Assembly (NCBI RefSeq): GCF_004765815.2
Contig: NZ_ML974127.1
Location: forward strand, 660,927 to 724,926
DNA: 64,000 nt
Reading direction: 5' to 3'
From: Halorussus salinus
GTDB taxonomy: Archaea; Halobacteriota; Halobacteria; Halobacteriales; Haladaptataceae
The notes beneath the pieces are model-generated. The model searched no databases. It saw only the letters and a list, made by a program, of their open reading frames with translations, and was not told the origin of the DNA. A program made the translations under genes and the position numbers. Shown piece after piece: positions 34,329 to 43,128 of this stretch. The first letter of the stretch is position 1. Each line of letters opens with the position of its first letter.

Positions 34329-34393
34329 CGTGGAATCGGCGATGCTACGACGGACGCCCGGATAACTCGGGTGGCCGACAACCCCATCGCGAG

Positions 34394-34912
34394 CTACTCC
34401 AGAACGCCGCTGTCCCGGAGTCGCTGTCGGCCGAGTTTCCGAACGTCCACGGCTCCGGCCCGGACCGACTCGACGGAGACGAAGCGGGCGTCGGCGGCGT
34501 CGGACCCGGCCGCCACCTCGCCCTCGGTCGAAGCGCGGTCGATGCGGTAGTTTATCGACCGGTAGGTCGCCCGCGGCCCCGCCGAGAGGACCGTCCCGAC
34601 GAGGGCCAGCGCCTCGGAGTCTGCGACCAGTCCGGTCTCCTCGCGGAGTTCGCGGGCGGCCGCCTCGCGGGCGGGTTCGTCGTACTCGGGGTGTCCCGCA
34701 GGGAGGTCCCAGCGACCGGCGTCCCGGCCACCGTCGCGCTGGATGAGTAACACACGGTCCTCGTCCCGGACGGTCACGCTAGTCGTCGGCACCGACTGGT
34801 GCCACCACGTCTGCTCGCAGGACGAACAGTGGTTCCGTTCCCTGCCTTCGAATTCGACAGTCGTGAGTTCCGCGCCGCAGTCCGGGCAGTAGTCGGCCGA
34901 GATGGCTATCAT
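34394..34912 (-). CDS. NUDIX hydrolase with N-terminal zinc ribbon
   Basis: 172 residues. A zinc ribbon (CPDCGAEL ... CSSCEQTW, residues about 9-34) precedes the NUDIX box DLPAGHPEYDEPAREAAARE continuing LREETGL. The layout resembles NudC-like or ADP-ribose/NADH pyrophosphatases, although NudC's specificity loop (SQPWPFPxS) is absent, so the substrate is open. It is divergent from the next NUDIX gene, only 80 bp away. Confidence 0.85.
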   Translation of the reverse strand: MIAISADYCPDCGAELTTVEFEGRERNHCSSCEQTWWHQSVPTTSVTVRDEDRVLLIQRDGGRDAGRWDLPAGHPEYDEPAREAAARELREETGLVADSEALALVGTVLSAGPRATYRSINYRIDRASTEGEVAAGSDAADARFVSVESVRAGAVDVRKLGRQRLRDSGVLE

Positions 34913-34992
34913 CGTCCGGGCGGTCGTACCGGACGCCCTTGAGTTGCCGGTGTTCCGACAGTTCTATCTCGGCCGCGTTCGACCGGGCGACC

Positions 34993-35466
34993 ATGCAGTC
35001 CGCGACGCTCTGTTACCTCCTTCGGCCCGACGAGCGCGAGGTCTTGCTCATCCGCAAGAAGCGCGGTCTCGGCGAAGGCAAGTTCGTCGGCCCCGGCGGG
35101 AAAGTCGAGGAGGGCGAGACGCCCCGCGAGTGCGTCGTCCGCGAGGTCGAAGAGGAGATTCGCGTGACGCCCAACGACCCCGAGAAGGTCGGCGAGTTCC
35201 GGTTCGTCTTCGGCGATGAACCACGGATGTTCGTCCACGTCTTCCGCGCCGAGGAGTTCGCTGGCGAACCGGAATCGACTCCGGAGGCCGACCCGGCGTG
35301 GTTCGACTACGAGGCGGTGCCCTACGACGAGATGTGGGAGGACGACCGCCACTGGATGCCTCACCTGTTCGACGGCGAGACCTTCGCCGGGGAGTTCGTC
35401 TTCGACTCGGACGGCGACGAACTGCGCGAGTGGACGGTCGAGACCGGCGTGCGCGAGGTGGAGTGA
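34993..35466 (+). CDS. NUDIX hydrolase, MTH1/8-oxo-dGTPase-like
   Basis: The ATG at 34993 gives 157 residues ([15 protein letters not shown]). The NUDIX box is [20 protein letters not shown] continuing EEEI. The G-K-F-V-G-P-G-G-K context and a later [21 protein letters not shown] match the MTH1 (NUDT1) subfamily, which removes oxidised purine nucleotides. It lies directly upstream of the thermosome gene and is divergent from another NUDIX gene, a possible stress cluster. Confidence 0.86.
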   Translation: MQSATLCYLLRPDEREVLLIRKKRGLGEGKFVGPGGKVEEGETPRECVVREVEEEIRVTPNDPEKVGEFRFVFGDEPRMFVHVFRAEEFAGEPESTPEADPAWFDYEAVPYDEMWEDDRHWMPHLFDGETFAGEFVFDSDGDELREWTVETGVREVE

Positions 35467-35496
35467 CCGAACGCGGCCCCGGACGCCGGGAAAAAT

Positions 35497-35505
35497 TTAT
35501 ATAGA
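35497..35505 (+). promoter_or_regulatory. TATA box of thermosome gene
   Basis: AAAAATTTATATAGAAG includes a strong TATA (TTTATATAG) preceded by an A-rich BRE-like element. It lies 33 bp before the ATG at 35538, so the leader is very short. The strength of the box fits a heat-inducible chaperonin gene. Confidence 0.75.
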
Positions 35506-35537
35506 AGTTCAAACATCTTTCGAACGGGGGAATCACC

Positions 35538-37130
35538 ATGAGCGAATCACAACCCGGACAGCGGCGCATGGGCGGCCGACCGATGTTCGTCCTCGCGGAG
35601 GACACCGAGCGGACGCAGGGCCGAGACGCCCAGCAGTCGAACATCTCCGCCGGAAAGGCGGTCAGCGAGGCGGTACGCACCACGCTCGGACCGCGCGGGA
35701 TGGACAAGATGCTGGTCACGGACACCGGCGACGTGACCATCACGAACGACGGCGCGACCATCCTGAACACGATGGACATCGAACACCCCGCGGCCCAGAT
35801 GATAGTCGAGGTCGCGGAGGCCCAAGAGGACGAGGTCGGCGACGGCACGACCACGGCCGCGGTCCTCGCGGGCGAACTCCTCTCGAAGGCCGAGAGCCTG
35901 CTGGACGACGACGTGCATCCGACGACCATCGTGGAGGGCTACGCCGAGGCCCGCGACATCGCGCTCGACGCCATCGACGGTCTCGTGCTGGACGAGGAGC
36001 TAACCGACGACCTTCTGAAGCAGGTCGCCGAGTCGAGCATGACCGGCAAGGGGACCGGCGACGTGACCACCGAGAAACTGGCCGAGGAGGTCGTTCGCGC
36101 GGTCCGCCACGCCGAGGGCGACGAGGGCGTGGTTCGGGACAACGTTCGGGTCCACACCCAGACCGGCGGGTCGTCGTCGGCCACCGAACTCGTGGAGGGC
36201 GTCATCAGCGAGGCGGAACCGGTCCACGCCAACATGCTCCGCGTGGTCGAAGACGCCACCATCGCGGTCGTAGACGAGCAGTTCGGCGTCCGCGAGGCGA
36301 ACATCGACGCCGAGTACTCCGTCGAGAGCGTGGACCAACTCACCGCCGCGATGGACGCCGAGGACCGCGAACTGCGGGAGTACGCCGACGCGCTCGCGGA
36401 CGCTGGCGTCGATGTCGTCTTCTCGACGGACTCCATCGACGACCGCCCCGCGGCGTACCTCGCGGACGCGGGCCTTCTCGCGTTCGAGAACGTGGCCGAC
36501 GACGAGGCCCGCGCTATCGCGTCGGCGACCGGCGCGAGTCGGACGAGCAAGGTCGAAGACATCGAGGAGGCCGACCTCGGACGCGCCGAGACGGTCCGCG
36601 TTCGCACCTTCGCAGGCGAGGACCTCGCGTTCGTGGAAGGCGGCGCGGCCGCGCAAGCGGTCACGATGCTCGTCCGCGGCGGCACCGAACACGTCGTGGA
36701 CGAACTCGAACGCGCCCTCTCGGACGCGCTGGACGTGGTGACCGCGGCGCTGGACTCCGGCGGCGTGGTCGCGGGCGCTGGCGCGACCGAAATCGTCGTC
36801 GCCGACCGCGTGCGCGAGGAGGCCGCCAGCATCGAGGGCCGCAAGCAACTCGCGGTCGAGGCGTTCGCCGACGCGGTGGACGTTCTCCCGCGCACCCTCG
36901 CGGAGAACACCGGCATGGACCCAATCGACGGACTGGTGGACCTGCGGGCCGAGAACGACGAGCGCGAGGGCCGCGCGGGCATCATCGCCACGGGCCAGCA
37001 CGGCGAAATCGGCGACCCCGTGGAGTCGGGCGTCCTCGACCCCGCCGCGGTCAAGCGCGAGGCGTTCGAGTCGGCGACCGAGGCCGCGACGATGATAGCG
37101 CGCATCGACGACGTTATCGCGGCGGAGTAA
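35538..37130 (+). CDS. Thermosome (group II chaperonin) subunit without GGM tail
   Basis: 530 residues. The ATP site has [19 protein letters not shown] and [26 protein letters not shown] and [15 protein letters not shown] are other conserved segments. Haloarchaeal Cct1 and Cct2 end in long Gly-Gly-Met tails. This one stops at [11 protein letters not shown] with no such tail, and also has a short, Gln/Gly N-terminus. This resembles the third, minor subunit (Cct3/ThsC type) of haloarchaea. It carries its own strong TATA box. Confidence 0.92.
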   Translation: MSESQPGQRRMGGRPMFVLAEDTERTQGRDAQQSNISAGKAVSEAVRTTLGPRGMDKMLVTDTGDVTITNDGATILNTMDIEHPAAQMIVEVAEAQEDEVGDGTTTAAVLAGELLSKAESLLDDDVHPTTIVEGYAEARDIALDAIDGLVLDEELTDDLLKQVAESSMTGKGTGDVTTEKLAEEVVRAVRHAEGDEGVVRDNVRVHTQTGGSSSATELVEGVISEAEPVHANMLRVVEDATIAVVDEQFGVREANIDAEYSVESVDQLTAAMDAEDRELREYADALADAGVDVVFSTDSIDDRPAAYLADAGLLAFENVADDEARAIASATGASRTSKVEDIEEADLGRAETVRVRTFAGEDLAFVEGGAAAQAVTMLVRGGTEHVVDELERALSDALDVVTAALDSGGVVAGAGATEIVVADRVREEAASIEGRKQLAVEAFADAVDVLPRTLAENTGMDPIDGLVDLRAENDEREGRAGIIATGQHGEIGDPVESGVLDPAAVKREAFESATEAATMIARIDDVIAAE

Positions 37131-37184
37131 CCGAATCCGTACTCGACTCTCTAGACATTCTTTCGTCGCAGTCGGTTTCGACCG

Positions 37185-37197
37185 AAATATATTTATC
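37185..37197 (+). promoter_or_regulatory. TATA-like element before the 269-aa gene
   Basis: AAATATATTTATC occurs about 30-42 bp upstream of the GTG at 37227. It is one of the most A/T-rich stretches nearby and would give a short leader. Confidence 0.6.
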
Positions 37198-37226
37198 ACT
37201 ATCTAAACGGCTTAGTCGATATAGTC

Positions 37227-38036
37227 GTGAAGGATTTCGTCGCCGATGACGTGGCGTTCTCGCGTTCCATCGCTCTTGACGCGAGTACCGTCGATTCCGT
37301 CACGGTTACCGTTGCGGTTCCAGCGACTCGTACCGAGGAGTGGGACGTTCTCGACTCGCTCTACGACGCGGGAAAGTCCGATTTTCGGCCGTTTCTCCAC
37401 AAAGCGAACGACATCCAGTACGGCTCTAACTACGGGTTCTTCGAGACGGTCCTTCGAAACGCTCCGACGCCAATTTTAGCCACGACACATCTCGGCAGAG
37501 ACGGTTCTAGCCCGGAGCGCGTCGAAGCAGTTCAGTCGGCGCTCCTCGTCTCGGACCTCGCCCACTCGGAATCGCTCGTCCTCGTTGACGGCGGTGAAAC
37601 AAAGGCCGAGGCGTTCACCAGAGCTATCGACGGTATCGTTTCCGACGTTCCGCCGACGACTCATTGCGTCAGTGCCGAGCAGTACTTCCCAACTGCCTTA
37701 CTCGCGGACATTTGCGCGAGTCATCTCGCACACCAGATTGCAGACGCCAGTGACTCTACCACCATCACTCCCGCCGCTCCCGAATCGAAGACCGAATACG
37801 CGGACAGATGGGGTAAAGCGTACAGTTCGCTCATCGACGCACGAGAGAAGTACGAACGGACACCGGTCTCGGCGAAGCGCGGCCGAACGGTCCGCGAGCG
37901 AATCCGGTGTTGGTACGAAGGCCACGTCGCAGTCGGAAACGGGGATTATCCGATGACCGACTCGTTGACTCCGGTGATGAACTCGGCAGAAGAACGGGGA
38001 TTCTCCCAGCTAGCCGACCAGTTTTCTGAGATATGA
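37227..38036 (+). CDS. Uncharacterised protein (269 aa), possibly acquired
   Basis: I recognise no family with certainty. The GTG start follows a TATA-like element. The first two thirds read as alternating strands and helices (SVTVTVAVPATRT, TPILATTHLG, SLVLVDGGETKAEAF, ADICASHLAHQI), with DGG and DICASHL suggesting an RNase H-like fold, which is only an impression. The last third is basic and Tyr/Arg-rich. GC content and acidity are lower than the neighbours'. It is flanked by its own promoter and by an empty downstream gap, suggesting a recent single-gene acquisition. Confidence 0.7.
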   Translation: MKDFVADDVAFSRSIALDASTVDSVTVTVAVPATRTEEWDVLDSLYDAGKSDFRPFLHKANDIQYGSNYGFFETVLRNAPTPILATTHLGRDGSSPERVEAVQSALLVSDLAHSESLVLVDGGETKAEAFTRAIDGIVSDVPPTTHCVSAEQYFPTALLADICASHLAHQIADASDSTTITPAAPESKTEYADRWGKAYSSLIDAREKYERTPVSAKRGRTVRERIRCWYEGHVAVGNGDYPMTDSLTPVMNSAEERGFSQLADQFSEI

Positions 38037-38194
38037 ACGGTGTCAGTTCCTGCGCCCACGTCCATCGTCTACGTTCTCGGACTTGCGTCCTCGGACTTCC
38101 GGGTCATGGTCACACAGGCTCCACGCCGACACCATGCGCTCATTTCCGGATACGTCGTCCGGCTATAAATACTTTAGGTGGAATCGACTATCCC

Positions 38195-39289
38195 TCACCC
38201 TCGCTTTCGCCGCGTTTGCGCCACGGACTCGACGGACCGTCGCCCCTCTGTCTCGCGCTCGCCGGACTTCTCGCCGCGGCGCTTCGACCGCGACCGGGCG
38301 TAGAGCGCCAGACCGACCGCCCCGAGACCCGCGAGCGCGAGACCGGTCAGGCTCCGGCGCTGGGAGGCTTCGGTGTACGCGCTCGTCTCCGAGACGTGCC
38401 GGTCGATGCCGCCACGCTCTTCGAGGTCCCCGGTCGATTCGTCGAGGTTGTTCGGCGCGTCCCGCCGAGGAGCCTCGTCGTCTTTCTGCATCGGCACGAA
38501 CAGTTTCTCCATCACGGTGTCGAGGACCCCGGCGGCGTAGTGGCCGAGCGCGGCCATGCCCTTGGCTCCGCCGCCGACATACACGTCGCGCTGGGGGTTC
38601 TCCGCGGCGTCGAGGATGGCCCGCGCCACCGTCTCGGGCGCGTAGACCGGCGGCGGGAGCGTGGCCGCCTCGTCCATGTGGTTCTTCGCGTGGTCGGGGT
38701 ACGGCGTGTCGATGGACGCGGGTTTGACGAGCGTGACCGAGACGGGCGCGCCGTCCTGCTCCAGTTCCATCCGGAGCGCGTCGGTGAACCCCTCGACGGC
38801 GTGTTTGCTCGCCGAGTAACTGCCCTGAAGCGGGATGGCGCGGTCCGAGGCGACGCTCCCGACGTTGATTATCGCGCCGCCGCGGTCCTTCAGGAGGTTC
38901 GTCGCTTCGAGCGACCCGTAGAGGAGTCCCCAGACGTTCGTGTCGAACTGGTCGCGCATGTCCTCGACCGGCGTCTCCTCCAGTTTGCCGTAGAGGAACG
39001 CTCCGGCGACGTTGACCCACGTGTCGAACCCGCCGTAGGCGTCGCGGGCGGTCGCCGCTATCTCCCGCACGTCGTCGCGGTCGCGCACGTCGGCGACGAC
39101 GTAGGTCGCCTCGCCGCCCGAGTGGCGTATCTCGTCGGTCAACTCGCGCAGGGCCTCCTCGCTCCGGGCCGCGACGACCACCCGCGCGCCGCGGTCGGCG
39201 GCCATCCGCGCGGTGGTCAGGCCGATACCCGACGACGCGCCGGTGACGACGACCACCTGCTTTTCGAGCGGTTTCAGGTCGGCGCTCAT
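38195..39289 (-). CDS. Short-chain dehydrogenase/reductase with C-terminal membrane anchor
   Basis: 364 residues. Classical SDR features: VVTGASSGIGLTTARMA (cofactor), an NVAG-type motif (WVNVAGAFLYG), catalytic Ser in NVGSVASDRAI and YSASKHAVEGF. About 100 residues follow the catalytic core. They end in a hydrophobic helix (LTGLALAGLGAVGLALYA) and a basic tail, so the enzyme may sit on the membrane. Substrate unknown. A TATA-like CTATAAATAC just after its 3' end points the other way. Confidence 0.88.
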   Translation of the reverse strand: MSADLKPLEKQVVVVTGASSGIGLTTARMAADRGARVVVAARSEEALRELTDEIRHSGGEATYVVADVRDRDDVREIAATARDAYGGFDTWVNVAGAFLYGKLEETPVEDMRDQFDTNVWGLLYGSLEATNLLKDRGGAIINVGSVASDRAIPLQGSYSASKHAVEGFTDALRMELEQDGAPVSVTLVKPASIDTPYPDHAKNHMDEAATLPPPVYAPETVARAILDAAENPQRDVYVGGGAKGMAALGHYAAGVLDTVMEKLFVPMQKDDEAPRRDAPNNLDESTGDLEERGGIDRHVSETSAYTEASQRRSLTGLALAGLGAVGLALYARSRSKRRGEKSGERETEGRRSVESVAQTRRKRG

Positions 39290-39512
39290 CGCGGGGCCTC
39301 CTCGACGCTCGCGCGTGCGTTCGGGACTGCGCGAGTGGAACCTGCGCGAGTAGAACCGTTCGGATGTCGCTGTACTGTCGTACTGTCGGCGATTTTGACC
39401 CGAGTCATGTTGGAAACTCCGACCCCGTGTCGGGGTTCCCTACGAGCGTCAGCACGTCCTTAGTCTCGGTGGCAGACGAGTCAGACCGTCTCGGACGAAC
39501 GAGCGCCGCGGG

Positions 39513-40313
39513 TCAGCGCAACTCCGCGCCGTCGGGACAGACCTCCGTCCGGTGCTGTAGGACGCCCTCGACGCCGACCGCGAACACCGTCTCGCCCACC
39601 ATCGCCATGCTGGCGGCCCCGCCCGCGGCCTCGACTTCCTCGACCGCGCGGCGGACCTCCTCGGTCGGCAGGTCGATGGCCTCGGCGAACGCCCACGAGT
39701 CGCGGGTCAGTCTGGCCAGCGAGGGGTCGTCGGGGAGCGCGTCGAGCGTGGCCGACCCCTCGCGGGCGACTCGTCTCATCAGGTCGTCGTCGGCCAGCGC
39801 CTCGTCGGTGGCGATGGGTCCGAACGACGAGTACTCGATGGGCGTCTCGCGCTCGAATTTGCGGGGGTCGCCGCCGTCGCCGACGACCAACCCGCCGCGG
39901 TTCTGGACGAACACGTCGCCGAGACCGGTCCCGGCCTCGACCTCCGCGCGGTGGGCGAGTTCGACTACCTCTTCGCGGGAGAGTGCGAGGTCGAACTCCC
40001 CGTTCGCGGCGATGACCGCGGCGAGGGTCGCGGCACCGCTCGCGCCGAACCCGCTCCCGATGGGAACTTCGGCGGTCAGGTCGGCGCGCGCTGGCACGTC
40101 CAACTCGCGGAGCGCGATTTCGACCGGTTCGAAGGCGGTCGGCTCGCCGCCGACCGTGACCACGGGGGCTCCTCGGGCGGCGCTCTCGTCTTCTGCTCGC
40201 TGTACGTCCGCGACCACGCCGTCGGCGATGGCGACGCTCGCGCCCTTCGACTGGTCTGCGGTCTCTGCGGGCGCGAAGACGGCGGTGACGCTTCCGGGGG
40301 CGAACGCTCGCAT
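39513..40313 (-). CDS. Pantoate kinase
   Basis: 266 residues of a GHMP kinase: FAPGSVTAVFAP at the start and the ATP loop AEVPIGSGFGASGAATLAA. The sequence then continues with AHRAEVEAGTGLGDVFVQNRGG, the archaeal pantoate kinase pattern. It phosphorylates pantoate, ahead of phosphopantothenate synthetase, in the archaeal CoA route. MfnA at 25539 supplies beta-alanine to the same pathway. It is followed upstream by a 22-nt tandem array. Confidence 0.9.
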   Translation of the reverse strand: MRAFAPGSVTAVFAPAETADQSKGASVAIADGVVADVQRAEDESAARGAPVVTVGGEPTAFEPVEIALRELDVPARADLTAEVPIGSGFGASGAATLAAVIAANGEFDLALSREEVVELAHRAEVEAGTGLGDVFVQNRGGLVVGDGGDPRKFERETPIEYSSFGPIATDEALADDDLMRRVAREGSATLDALPDDPSLARLTRDSWAFAEAIDLPTEEVRRAVEEVEAAGGAASMAMVGETVFAVGVEGVLQHRTEVCPDGAELR

Positions 40314-40358
40314 ACCGGGAAATTGGGCGCGAGTCCCATTTGAACCCTCGGGACGCGG

Positions 40359-40462
40359 CGACCGGGCGACAACCGAGCGACGACCGGGCGATAACCCAGC
40401 GACGACCGGGCGACAACCGAGCGACGACCGGGCGACAACCGAGCGGCGACCGGCCGACGACC
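40359..40462. repeat. 22-nt tandem array (4.7 units)
   Basis: Contiguous units of CGACCGGGCGACAACCGAGC-GA lie at 40359-40380, 40381-40402, 40403-40424 and 40425-40446, plus a partial fifth. The array occupies the divergent gap between the pantoate kinase and oxidoreductase genes, where promoters should be. There are no spacers, so it is not CRISPR. Confidence 0.9.
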
Positions 40463-40504
40463 GTTTACCGCTCGGGCAGGTAGGTGTCCGGCGTGACCGA
40501 GCGC

Positions 40505-41506
40505 ATGCACGCGGTCGCCATCGAGGAGTTCGGCGACCCGACGGTGTTCGAGGACCGCGAGTTCGACCGACCCGACCCCGACGCCGAGGAGGTGCTGGTC
40601 CACGTCGAGGCGTCGAGCGTCAACCCCGTCGAGTACAAGATTCGGCGGGGCGACCTGCCGCCGTTCGCGCCCGACTTCCCCGCAATCGTGGGCTGTGACG
40701 CGGCGGGCGTCGTCGAGAGCGTCGGCGACGACGTGACGGCCTTCGAGGAGGGCGACGAGGTGTACGGCATGGTCGGCGGCGTCACCGGCGCGCAGGGAGC
40801 CTACGCCGAGTACGTTCCCGCTCACGCCGACCTCCTCGCGCCGGTCCCCGAGTCGCTGTCGTTCGCCGAGGCCGCCGCGCTCCCCGTGGTCGCGCTCACC
40901 GCGTGGGAGATGCTGGTGGACAAGGCCGACGCGGGCGAGGACGACTCGACGCTCGTCTACGGCGGGGCGGGCGGCGTCGGCCACGTCGGCGTCCAACTGG
41001 CCGACTGGCTCGGCGCGGACGTGTCCGCGACCGGTTCGACCGAGCGCAAGCGCGAGTTGGCCGCCGACCTCGGCGCGTCCGCGACCATCGACTACACCGC
41101 GACCGACCCCGACGAGTACGTCGCCGAACACACCGACGGCGAGGGGTTCGACGTGGTGTTCGACCCGGTGGGCGACGACCACCTCCAGACCGCCTTCGAG
41201 GCGGTCGCGCCGTTCGAGCGCGTCGTCACCACCGAGTCGAGTTCGACGCAGGACCTCTCGGCGATGCACCAGCAGGCGCTCTCGCTCGGCGTCGTCCTCT
41301 CGATTCTGCCGGTCCTCCGCGGGACGGGGCGCGAACGCGTCGGCGACCGTCTCCGGCGAATCAACGAGGTCGTGGCCGACGGCGGTCTGGAACCCGTCTT
41401 GGACGACGAGCAGTTCGCGCTGACCGCCGAGGGCGTCGCCGACGCCCACCGGTACGCCGAGGAGGGCGACCACGTCGGCAAGATTTCGCTGGTTCGGGAG
41501 GCGTAG
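40505..41506 (+). CDS. NAD(P)-dependent quinone oxidoreductase-like MDR protein
   Basis: I start at the ATG 40505 (MHAVAIEEFGDP, 333 aa); a GTG at 40484 would add seven residues. It is a medium-chain dehydrogenase/reductase: SSVNPVEYKIRRGDLP, VGCDAAGVVESVG, the cofactor loop VYGGAGGVGHVGVQLA and a GSTERKRELA segment. It lacks the Cys ligands of zinc alcohol dehydrogenases, which fits the zeta-crystallin/QOR branch that reduces quinones or enones. Confidence 0.87.
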   Translation: MHAVAIEEFGDPTVFEDREFDRPDPDAEEVLVHVEASSVNPVEYKIRRGDLPPFAPDFPAIVGCDAAGVVESVGDDVTAFEEGDEVYGMVGGVTGAQGAYAEYVPAHADLLAPVPESLSFAEAAALPVVALTAWEMLVDKADAGEDDSTLVYGGAGGVGHVGVQLADWLGADVSATGSTERKRELAADLGASATIDYTATDPDEYVAEHTDGEGFDVVFDPVGDDHLQTAFEAVAPFERVVTTESSSTQDLSAMHQQALSLGVVLSILPVLRGTGRERVGDRLRRINEVVADGGLEPVLDDEQFALTAEGVADAHRYAEEGDHVGKISLVREA

Positions 41507-41538
41507 GTCCCCGACCACGGAGTCGTTCGGCGGGCCGT

Positions 41539-42795
41539 TCAGTCCGCGTCGATGGCACCCTCCATCGACCCCATCGTCTCGGTGGTCCGGAGGACGTACG
41601 GCATCAGGACGCCCTGCACGACGATGCTGAGGACGGCTACCCCGAACACCATCGCGCCGAGTTTGTCGTGGTACGGTAGCGCGTCCGGGACGGAGAGAAA
41701 GAGGGCTATCGGGATGACCGTGTGCATCCCGCCCCAGACGAGGACGTGCTGGTAGTCCAGCGGAATCTTCCCGGTACTCGTTCGGTTGACCAGTTTGATG
41801 ACCGGGTAGACGGAGACGGCCCGGACGAGGAACACCAACAGCGTGGCGACGAGGATGAGCGGCGTGAAGTTGAGCAGGTGGTCTACCGGCACCCGGATAC
41901 CGACCAGCACGAAGAGGACGGTGGTGGCGAGGAACGCCGCGGTCCGCCAGATTTCTTCGATGAACTCCACGCTCTCGGGGCGAATCACCTTCGCCTTCCC
42001 GTAGGTTCCGATCAACAACCCTGCCGAGACGACCGCGAGGACGCCGCTCAAGTGGAGTACCTCCTCGGCGAGGAGGTAGCTCCCGTACGGGAGGATGACG
42101 AGGAACAGCAGTTGGGCCATCTCCTCGACGGTGTACCGTAGGACGAGGAGGACGAGACCTCCGGTCACGGCACCGACGACGAGGCCGCCGAGGCTCACCC
42201 ACGTTATCTGGACGGCGAGGTCGAAGAGTTCCGGGAGAGTGACGAGACCTTCTATCGGCTGGTCGGTCTGGACCTGCTCCCAGACCAGCGCGAGGAGCGT
42301 CGAGAACGTCACGATGGCGAACCCCTCGCTCAGGTGGCTCTCGGTCTCGGCGAGGACGCCGAGTCGCGCCGGGGCCTCCGTGTCCCGGAAGATAGCCAGC
42401 ACGGCGACCGGGTCGATGGGGTAGACGATGACGGCGAACAGCAACGCGATGACGATGGGAACGCCGAACGCGTAGCTCCCTAACAGTCCGAGGAGTAACA
42501 CGGCGAACGGGAGTCCGAGGACGACCATCAGAATCGCCTCGGGAAGCGTGTCGGCGAAGTGTCCGCGCTTCGTCTCCTCGGCACCCTGAAAGATGATGGT
42601 CGGCAACAGCACCTTCATCACGAGGTCCGACGAGAGGTCGAGGCTGACCTGTAACTGGGAGACCGAGATGGCGAATCCGACGACCACGAGGACGACCGTA
42701 AACGGGATGCGCACGCGCCGCGCCAAGGTTCGGACGACGGCGGCGATACCCAACACCAGCATGAGTTCGGCGACCAAGACGACGAGTTCGCTCAT
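41539..42795 (-). CDS. Cation:proton antiporter (CPA1/NhaP type)
   Basis: 418 residues with about 12 helices. AVIVYPIDPVAVLAIFRD holds the DP motif of the ion site (CPA1 normally ND/DP). LAETESHLSEGFAIVTFST is the ESxxND-type conserved segment of NhaP/NHE, with Ser-Glu replacing the usual Asn-Asp. GIRVPVDHLL and VWGGMHTVIPIALFLS follow the GGxRG region. It probably exchanges Na+ or K+ for H+ in osmotic/pH control. The variant ESHLSEG motif could alter ion choice. Confidence 0.88.
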   Translation of the reverse strand: MSELVVLVAELMLVLGIAAVVRTLARRVRIPFTVVLVVVGFAISVSQLQVSLDLSSDLVMKVLLPTIIFQGAEETKRGHFADTLPEAILMVVLGLPFAVLLLGLLGSYAFGVPIVIALLFAVIVYPIDPVAVLAIFRDTEAPARLGVLAETESHLSEGFAIVTFSTLLALVWEQVQTDQPIEGLVTLPELFDLAVQITWVSLGGLVVGAVTGGLVLLVLRYTVEEMAQLLFLVILPYGSYLLAEEVLHLSGVLAVVSAGLLIGTYGKAKVIRPESVEFIEEIWRTAAFLATTVLFVLVGIRVPVDHLLNFTPLILVATLLVFLVRAVSVYPVIKLVNRTSTGKIPLDYQHVLVWGGMHTVIPIALFLSVPDALPYHDKLGAMVFGVAVLSIVVQGVLMPYVLRTTETMGSMEGAIDAD

Positions 42796-42813
42796 GGACC
42801 GGTCTCCATCCGA

Positions 42814-43092
42814 GTGTCGGACGCTCTCGGTTCGGCGCTCGGAGACGGGGATTCGGCCCCCGGAGACGCCGGTCCGTACCGGTCGGTCGGCGGGACCGGC
42901 GTCCGGCGCTTCGGGACTCCTCGGGGAGGCGTCGGGAAACGAGTCGGGACCATTACCACGGTTTCGGTCCAGAAGCGGAAAAGGCTGCTAGCCGCTGTAC
43001 TCGAAGCGGCGCGACCCCGGCCCGTCGCGGAGTCGGGAACCGACACCGACTCCGGAATCGACGCCGGGTTCGACACCCTCTCGGCCGAGTAG
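42814..43092 (+). CDS. Doubtful small ORF (92 aa)
   Basis: A GTG-started ORF with good GC3 but low-complexity Gly/Asp/Arg translation and a KRKRLLAAVLEAARPRP segment. It begins only 18 bp from the divergent antiporter start, which leaves no promoter, and no domain is visible. It is the only candidate in the 333-bp gap before pyrF. Listed as low confidence. Confidence 0.22.
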   Translation: MSDALGSALGDGDSAPGDAGPYRSVGGTGVRRFGTPRGGVGKRVGTITTVSVQKRKRLLAAVLEAARPRPVAESGTDTDSGIDAGFDTLSAE

Positions 43093-43128
43093 CAACTTTT
43101 GTATCCGCACCCCCAGAATCCGGGAGCA

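Noticed and set aside
38162-38171. Strong TATA-like CTATAAATAC downstream of the SDR gene as a promoter
   Set aside because: It would drive antisense transcription into the SDR gene with no gene downstream; kept only as a curiosity.
40359-40462. Possible CRISPR array (also 30283-30420 and 47401-47500)
   Set aside because: Units are contiguous with no unique spacers, and no cas gene is in the window.
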